The translations under genes were made by a program, and so were the position numbers. A stretch of 64,000 nt of DNA, from assembly GCF_038007965.1 (NCBI RefSeq), contig NZ_JBBOYD010000001.1, forward strand, positions 3,202,501 through 3,266,500, written 5' to 3'. The notes under the pieces were generated by a model. The model was not told the origin of the DNA, made no database searches, and saw only the letters and a program-made list of their open reading frames with translations. Origin of the DNA: Niallia sp. FSL W8-0635. Lineage in GTDB: Bacteria; Bacillota; Bacilli; Bacillales; Cytobacillaceae. This document shows, piece by piece, positions 58,403 through 64,000 of this stretch (position 1 is its first letter; every line of letters begins with the position of its first letter).

Positions 58403-59230
58403 TTATTTTTTTTGACAATTAGGACAAAAAACGGTCCCTCTTCCACCCACTATAATTCTTTCTAAAGTTGCCCCACATACTTTACATTCTTGACCTTTTC
58501 GACCATAGACATATAATTCAAGCTGAAACATTCCGATTTGACCTTGTGTGTTTACATAGGAACGGATCGTACTGCCACCCTTTTCTACCGCTTCGGATAA
58601 AGTAGCGATAATCTCCTTATACAATTTCTCAATTTCTGCTGCTTTTAACGAATTAGCTATTCTCTCTGGATGAATGCCACTTCGAAATAAAGCTTCATCT
58701 ACATAAATATTTCCTAAACCAACGACAATTTTTTGATCTAATAACGCTGTTTTAATACTACGACTAGTTTTTGACAATCTCTCGGTAAAATTAGCAATCG
58801 TAAAATCGTCAGCAAATGGTTCAGGGCCTAATTGAGAAAGGGGCATGGCGTTTAATTCCTCCCCTTTTTTAAATAAATGCATCGTTCCGAATTTCCGTAC
58901 ATCTTTATACCTTAGCTCGGATCCATCCTCAAAAAAGAAAATAACATGGGTGTGTTTATCAACAGGATCGTCTGCTTGAAACACCCCATATTTCCCTTCC
59001 ATTCGCAAATGAGAAACAATCGTAAAATCATTTGTTTCAACTAATATGAATTTGCCGCGTCGTTTTACATCAAGGATAGCTTGACCAATTAATGCATCTG
59101 AAAATTCTTCTGCATTTTCTGGTTTTTTAATCATTTTTGCCCATGACACAACAACTTCTTTAATTACTTTATTTTGTGTTAACTGTTTCAACGTTTTACG
59201 TACCGTCTCAACTTCTGGTAATTCTGGCAC
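58403..59230 (-). CDS. mutM: Formamidopyrimidine-DNA glycosylase MutM (Fpg)
   Basis: It excises 8-oxoguanine and formamidopyrimidines and nicks the abasic site. It has 275 residues: the catalytic N-terminus PELPEVETVRKTL (P2, E3), the H2TH region (VGLGNIYVDEALFRSGIHPERIANSL) and the C-terminal zinc finger (CKVCGATLERIIVGGRGTVFC). It lies 76 bp after polA and before ytaF, the conserved repair/replication cluster. Confidence 0.97.
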   Translation of the reverse strand: MPELPEVETVRKTLKQLTQNKVIKEVVVSWAKMIKKPENAEEFSDALIGQAILDVKRRGKFILVETNDFTIVSHLRMEGKYGVFQADDPVDKHTHVIFFFEDGSELRYKDVRKFGTMHLFKKGEELNAMPLSQLGPEPFADDFTIANFTERLSKTSRSIKTALLDQKIVVGLGNIYVDEALFRSGIHPERIANSLKAAEIEKLYKEIIATLSEAVEKGGSTIRSYVNTQGQIGMFQLELYVYGRKGQECKVCGATLERIIVGGRGTVFCPNCQKK

Positions 59231-59306
59231 CTATATACCTCATTTCCTTGTTAAAAATTGCTCGTAATTTCTTCTATCCATCATTAACTCATGATTGGAT
59301 AATCCA

Positions 59307-61931
59307 TTACTTTGCATCATACCAAGTTGGTCCATAAGAATAGTCCACCTTTAAAGGAACACTTAATTCAACTGCATGCTCCATTACATCTGGAACTATT
59401 TCTTTCAGTTTCTCTATTTCTTCTTTTGGAGCCTCGAAGATTAATTCATCGTGAACCTGTAATAACAATTTAGCTTTCAATCCTTCTACTTCTAAACGTT
59501 TCGCCATTTCAATCATCGCTTTTTTTATAATGTCAGCAGCACTGCCTTGGATTGGCGTATTCATCGCTGTTCTCTCTGCAAAGCTTCGAAGATTAAAGTT
59601 TCTGCTTGTGATATCCGCTAAATATCTTCTTCTATGAAGCAAGGTTGCAACATACCCTTTTTGTTTCGCGTCTGCCACAATTTCTTCCATATAATTTCTT
59701 ACCCCAGGATAACTTTCTAAATAGCGTTCTATAAATTTCGCTGCCTCTTTTCTTGTAATATGAAGGCTTTGCGATAAACCATAATCACTAATACCATATA
59801 CAATTCCAAAATTAACTGCTTTTGCATGTCTCCTCATATTAGAGGTTACTTCATCAGCTTCAACATGAAAAACGGACATAGCTGTTTCCGTATGGATATC
59901 ATGATCTTCTCTGAATGCTTCAATTAATTTCTCGTCATTCGCAATATGAGCAAGAACACGTAACTCGATTTGGCTATAGTCAGCAGCAAAAATAACCCAG
60001 TCCTTTTCTGTCGGTACAAATGCTTGTCTAATTTTTCTTCCTTCTTCTAAGCGAATTGGGATATTTTGAAGATTGGGATCAATGGAACTTAAACGACCTG
60101 TTTGTGTCAGCACTTGGTTAAATCTAGTATGAATTCTCCCATTATGGACCACTTTTTGTAGACCTTCTATATAGGTTGACTGTAATTTTCCGAGCTGTCT
60201 ATATTCTAGTATTTCTCTAATCACTTCATGTGAACTAGCAAGCTGTTCCAATACATCAGCAGAGGTAGAATAGCCTGTCTTTGTTTTTTTCACAACTGGC
60301 AAGCCAAGCTTTTCAAATAAAATAACACCAAGTTGCTTTGGAGAGTTAATATTAAAAGTTTCACCTGCAAGTTCATAAATTCGGCTCTCGATGTCTTTCA
60401 GTCTTTCGGAAAGCTCTTCTCCCATCGCTTTCAAGCGATCAACATCCACCTTCACCCCTGTTGATTCCATATCAGCAAGCACTAAGCTTAATGGCATTTC
60501 AAGATCATAAAATAGTGCTTCTTGGTCATTCTTTCTCAGCTCATCTTCCATTTTCTCTTGGATAGCCTGCATCGCGAATGCTTTTCGCACGATGTGATCA
60601 GATAAGAATTCTTGCTCTGGAACCTTCCTTTTTGCCCCTTTTCCATAGAATGCTTCATCTGATTGTAAATTAGTGTATCCGTACTTTTTAGCAACAGATG
60701 CAACATCTTCAATAGTTGCAGAAGGATCTGCTAAATACGCTGCAATAAGAACATCAAACGTAATTCCTTTTAAATGGATCCCCTGATGTCGTAAAGACAC
60801 TTCGGATCTTTTAGCATCATAAACAATCTTTTCTTTCTTTTCATCTTCTGCCCAAGCTTTAAAAGCAGATGATTCTAACGCTTGGTTAATCGGTAGATAG
60901 TATGCTCCAGTGTCATTTACCATAGAGATTCCTAAGATCGGTGCATAATGATAGTTATCTTCCAATACTTCGACATACATTATATTTCTATCAGAAAAAA
61001 TAGCTTCTGTAATATTTTCAACTGTTTCAAACTTTATATCTTCTAATACTAGTTCCTCTTGTTCAGGTGTTTCTCCTAATTTTTCAAGCAAAGAGTTAAA
61101 GCCAAGCTCTTTGAACATATCTTTTAGCTTTTCTATTTGCATGCCAGGAAATTCTGTATCTTCCAAAGTTATCGTTAAAGGAGCTTCCCTGTAAATGGTA
61201 GCTAATTCTTTACTCATCAATGCTTGATTCTTAAATTCTTCTAGCTTTTCTTTCAGTTTCTTCCCACTTACTTGATCAATAGACTCTACCAATTTTTCTA
61301 AGGAATCAAATTCCTTCAACAATTTAATTGCTGTTTTTTCCCCTACCCCAGGAACTCCCGGAATATTATCTGAACTATCTCCCATTAAACCTTTCATATC
61401 GATAATTCGATCAGGAGTCAACCCATATTTCTCTTGAATATGTTCAGGAGTATAGGACTCCATATCTGTTATTCCTTTTCTTGTGATATATACTGTTGTT
61501 CTATCTGAGCTCAATTGTGTTAAATCTTTATCACCAGAAATAATGACCACTTCAAACCCATCTTTTTCTCCTTGAAGAGAAAGGGTTCCAATAATATCAT
61601 CTGCTTCATAGTTTTCTAATTCGTAATGATGGATACCATATGATTTCAATAGCTCTCTTATATAAGGAAATTGCTCTGACAATTCTGGCGGTGTCTTCTG
61701 GCGCCCCCCCTTATATTCACTAAATGTTTTATGGCGGAAAGTAGTTTTCCCTGCATCAAAGGCTACTAAAGCATGTGTCGGTTTCTCCTCCTCTAAGATT
61801 TTCATTAGCATCATAGTGAAGCCGTAAATAGCATTTGTATGTACACCTTTATCGTTATTTAAAAGCGGTAAAGCGAAGAAAGCGCGATAGGCAATACTAT
61901 TCCCGTCTATTAATATTAATTTCTTTTTCAA
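59307..61931 (-). CDS. polA: DNA polymerase I
   Basis: It is the repair and Okazaki-fragment polymerase. It has 874 residues: an N-terminal 5'-3' exonuclease (LILIDGNSIAYRAFFALPLL, GDKDLTQL, MGDSSDNIPGVPGVGEKTA), a vestigial 3'-5' exonuclease domain in which the first DxE motif is replaced (MYVEVLED), and a complete palm (AADYSQIELRVLAHI, RRHAKAVNFGIVYGISDYGL, VHDELIFEAP). TTG 61931 has GGAGGAGG 5 bp upstream; ATG 61946 is in frame but lies over that site. Confidence 0.96.
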   Translation of the reverse strand: MKKKLILIDGNSIAYRAFFALPLLNNDKGVHTNAIYGFTMMLMKILEEEKPTHALVAFDAGKTTFRHKTFSEYKGGRQKTPPELSEQFPYIRELLKSYGIHHYELENYEADDIIGTLSLQGEKDGFEVVIISGDKDLTQLSSDRTTVYITRKGITDMESYTPEHIQEKYGLTPDRIIDMKGLMGDSSDNIPGVPGVGEKTAIKLLKEFDSLEKLVESIDQVSGKKLKEKLEEFKNQALMSKELATIYREAPLTITLEDTEFPGMQIEKLKDMFKELGFNSLLEKLGETPEQEELVLEDIKFETVENITEAIFSDRNIMYVEVLEDNYHYAPILGISMVNDTGAYYLPINQALESSAFKAWAEDEKKEKIVYDAKRSEVSLRHQGIHLKGITFDVLIAAYLADPSATIEDVASVAKKYGYTNLQSDEAFYGKGAKRKVPEQEFLSDHIVRKAFAMQAIQEKMEDELRKNDQEALFYDLEMPLSLVLADMESTGVKVDVDRLKAMGEELSERLKDIESRIYELAGETFNINSPKQLGVILFEKLGLPVVKKTKTGYSTSADVLEQLASSHEVIREILEYRQLGKLQSTYIEGLQKVVHNGRIHTRFNQVLTQTGRLSSIDPNLQNIPIRLEEGRKIRQAFVPTEKDWVIFAADYSQIELRVLAHIANDEKLIEAFREDHDIHTETAMSVFHVEADEVTSNMRRHAKAVNFGIVYGISDYGLSQSLHITRKEAAKFIERYLESYPGVRNYMEEIVADAKQKGYVATLLHRRRYLADITSRNFNLRSFAERTAMNTPIQGSAADIIKKAMIEMAKRLEVEGLKAKLLLQVHDELIFEAPKEEIEKLKEIVPDVMEHAVELSVPLKVDYSYGPTWYDAK

Positions 61932-62264
61932 GAAATCCTCCTCCATCCTATTTATAATGTTATGTTATCTCGTAAAAAAACGATGATTGTTACATGACTC
62001 AATTTATTTTACATGACATATTCATAAATGTAAAAAAGCAGAGATAGTTGAATAAGAGGCTTCTTCCTACACTTTCTCATTTCATCCTACAACGAAATAA
62101 GCGTGCGGCACACACCATTTACCAACTAACTCTGCAATTTTTTACAAATTAATATAAATACATAAAATTATATCGACACAGGCATGGAGAAGAAATATCA
62201 TTGTTCCACCAACGATTGCAAAAAGCACATTTCATACCAAGCCCATTATTAACAGGGGAAGCCA

Positions 62265-62317
62265 AAAGCGGGGTAGCTTTCAGCTTAAGTCCTTAACCAA
62301 ATGGATAAGGGGGACTT
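62265..62317. repeat. Adjacent hairpins upstream of the tandem repeat
   Basis: aaagc/gcttt (62265-62280) is followed by aagtcctta/ataagggggactt (62286-62317). The surrounding 61947-62382 has no gene with a ribosome-binding site. Confidence 0.4.
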
Positions 62318-62382
62318 CATAAATAATTGTAACAACAAAGTGTAAACCCACCATAAACCAAATGTAAAAACAATGTAAAGAG

Positions 62383-62739
62383 ATAGAAAAGCGGAGGTGC
62401 CTGTTTATCGGTGTACAAACTGGAGACTATCGACTGAGATAAAGGAAACACGAGGAACGTTAGTGAGTCGATGTTGACTTATCGTAGGGAGATAGTCGGA
62501 AGTTTGCTAACCGATAGGCACCGGAGCTAGACAAATAGAAAAGCGGAGGTGCCTGTTTATCGGTGTACAAACTGGAGACTATCGACTGAGATAAAGGAAA
62601 CACGAGGAACGTTAGTGAGTCGATGTTGACTTATCGTAGGGAGATAGTCGGAAGTTTGCTAACCGATAGGCACCGGAGCTAGACAAATAGAAAAGCGGAG
62701 GTGCCTGTTCATCGGTGTACAAACTGGACTATCGACTAT
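62383..62739. repeat. Tandem 152-bp structured repeat (two exact copies plus a partial)
   Basis: Copies at 62383-62534 and 62535-62686 are identical by eye. A third (62687 to about 62739) diverges with a base change and a 2-base deletion, then ends. Each unit has closing arms (ggtgcc...tatcggt with accgataggcacc), inner arms gactatc/gatagtc and tcgact/agtcga, and flanks gaaaagcggag and ggagctagacaa. It looks like a mobile or RNA-coding intergenic element of a Bacillaceae type. No open frame of note. Confidence 0.9.
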
Positions 62740-62792
62740 CAGTAAGTTCATCTAATACTAGAACCAAGGCAACTATGTTAGATTTGAAATAA

Positions 62793-62822
62793 ATAGGAGG
62801 ATACCGATTTTGGCATCCTCCA
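62793..62822 (-). terminator. Terminator after phoR
   Basis: ggaggatgcc pairs with ggtatcctcc, followed on the minus strand by TATTTATTT. It separates phoR from the repeat region and polA. Confidence 0.75.
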
Positions 62823-62825
62823 TCC

Positions 62826-64000
62826 CTAAAATGGAAATTCTTTATGCAAAATCACAGTAAAGGTAGTTCCTACTCCCATTTCACTTTCCACTTGAATCGT
62901 TCCTCTATGTAATTCTACTAAATGTTTAACAATCGCTAGACCTAATCCTGTTCCGCCTGAATTTCTACTTCTGGCTTTATCCACACGATAAAAACGCTCG
63001 AAAATTCTCGAAATTTCAGCTTGATCAATCCCAATTCCTGTATCTTGAATTTTCACTTCAATTTTCTTTTTCTTCTCCACAACATAAATATTAATTTCCC
63101 CATCGTTCGGAGTATAAATAACAGCATTTGTTATTAGGTTTAGAAAAACCTGAGTTAATCTACTTCTATCTCCTTCAATTTGAATAATTTCATTCGATTG
63201 CGGAAATTTCAACTTTATATTTTTCGCTTCTGCACGACCTTCTAGCATTTTAGTCGCTTTATTTAGAATTTCCGTCAAATTAAACGCCTCTTTATTTAAA
63301 GAGAAGTGATGTTGTTCTAATTTTGATAGATCTAGAAGATCTTGAATTAGCGTTTGTAGTCGATGACTCTCTTTTAAAATAATCCGTAAAAATTCCTCTA
63401 GTGTCCCTTTATCTTCCATTGCCCCATCAAGAAGTGTTTCGGAAAAACCTTTAATAGAAGTAATAGGTGTTTTTAATTCATGTGAGACATTGGCTACAAA
63501 GTCTTTACGAATTTGTTCAAGCTTCTTCAATTCCGTAATATCATTAAAAACGAGCAAAATCCCCATCCATCTATCATTGGTCCCAATGATTGGAACACCA
63601 TACACTTGAAAGCTTTTTTTCTCATTTTTAATTTCAAGCGTCATTTCTCGAATAACTTTATGCTCTGTCATAAAAATCTCTTCTGCAAGATCCATAACTT
63701 GTCTATATGGAATGACTTTATAATATTGTTTATATAAATAGTCAGCGGAACGAACAAAGAAAATATCTTTATAGGATTTATTTATTAAGTTAATATACCC
63801 TCTGCTATCAATTAAAAGTAAGCCACTACTAATACTTTCAATTAAAGTTCCTAGGCGATCTTCTTGTATTTCTTGCGCTTTTACCATTTCTTGCATATCT
63901 TTCGCTACTTTATTAAGAGAGGAACTAAGAATCCCCGTTTCATCTACACGATCCTCATAAGTTCTTGCATGATAATTACCATTTGCCAAATCTACAGCCA
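62826..64000 (-). CDS. phoR: Sensor histidine kinase PhoR (partial, 5' end outside window)
   Basis: About 391 C-terminal residues are visible; the reading frame runs off the right edge. Order: end of a HAMP linker, a PAS domain (LIESISSGLLLIDSRGYINLINKSY.. through ILLVFNDITELK), HisKA with phospho-acceptor in VSHELKTPITSIKGF, then the HATPase with N box (NLITNAVIYTP), G1 (IQDTGIGI) and G2 (GGTGLGLAIVKHLV). The domain order and the place before polA match PhoR of the phosphate-starvation PhoPR pair. phoP would lie beyond the window. Confidence 0.9.
   Translation of the reverse strand, partial: AVDLANGNYHARTYEDRVDETGILSSSLNKVAKDMQEMVKAQEIQEDRLGTLIESISSGLLLIDSRGYINLINKSYKDIFFVRSADYLYKQYYKVIPYRQVMDLAEEIFMTEHKVIREMTLEIKNEKKSFQVYGVPIIGTNDRWMGILLVFNDITELKKLEQIRKDFVANVSHELKTPITSIKGFSETLLDGAMEDKGTLEEFLRIILKESHRLQTLIQDLLDLSKLEQHHFSLNKEAFNLTEILNKATKMLEGRAEAKNIKLKFPQSNEIIQIEGDRSRLTQVFLNLITNAVIYTPNDGEINIYVVEKKKKIEVKIQDTGIGIDQAEISRIFERFYRVDKARSRNSGGTGLGLAIVKHLVELHRGTIQVESEMGVGTTFTVILHKEFPF

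Noticed and set aside
62383-62739. CRISPR array
   Set aside because: Repeats are 152 bp, directly abutting with no unique spacers.

Overview
The window is a contiguous stretch of a low-GC, endospore-forming Bacillaceae chromosome. The evidence is sporulation genes (gerE, gerM, sspI, ytaF), Bacillus-type T-box and L-box riboregulators, sigma-factor promoters of Bacillus type, and a gene order that follows the B. subtilis leu/ilv to phoR region with local losses and insertions. Nearly everything is on the minus strand. No IS element, prophage or CRISPR array was seen.

Layout: 0.1-8.8 kb, the ilvBNC-leuABCD operon behind a Leu(CUC) T-box. 8.8-10.6 kb, a YolD-like orphan, a sigma-B-type stress gene and two tRNA-Arg(UCU). 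10.7-15.3 kb, phosphodiesterase, XTP pyrophosphatase, gerM, racE, a MarR regulator and gerE. 15.5-16.6 kb, an out-of-place plus-strand gene for a QueC/QatC-like protein with a destroyed PP-loop. 16.7-25.2 kb, sdhCAB, yslB, lysC (lysine riboswitch, internal start), uvrC, trxA. 25.3-34.5 kb, lcfA-etfB-etfA, a DUF350 gene, mutS2, polX, cvpA family, zapA. 34.6-39.7 kb, pheST with a Phe(UUC) T-box, ysgA, sspI. 39.8-45.6 kb, xylAB with divergent xylR, and an AI-2E family permease. 45.7-50 kb, an M42 peptidase, ysdB (sigma-W-type promoter), a TVP38-like protein, ysdA, and infC-rpmI-rplT with its leader. 50-57.5 kb, thrS with a Thr(ACC) T-box, ytxC, dnaI, dnaB, nrdR, coaE. 57.7-64 kb, ytaF, mutM, polA, a non-coding stretch with exact 152-bp tandem repeats, and the 3' part of phoR.

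The genes are mostly housekeeping: branched-chain amino acid and lysine synthesis, aspartate-family flux, respiration, aminoacyl-tRNA synthesis, primosome loading, DNA repair and sporulation, under amino-acid-sensing RNA switches. Relative to B. subtilis (from memory) rph, ysmA, fadR, fadB, rnhC, speD and gapB are absent from their usual positions. The two features that best repay a second look are the isolated QueC/QatC-like pseudoenzyme gene between gerE and sdhB, and the duplicated structured repeat upstream of polA.
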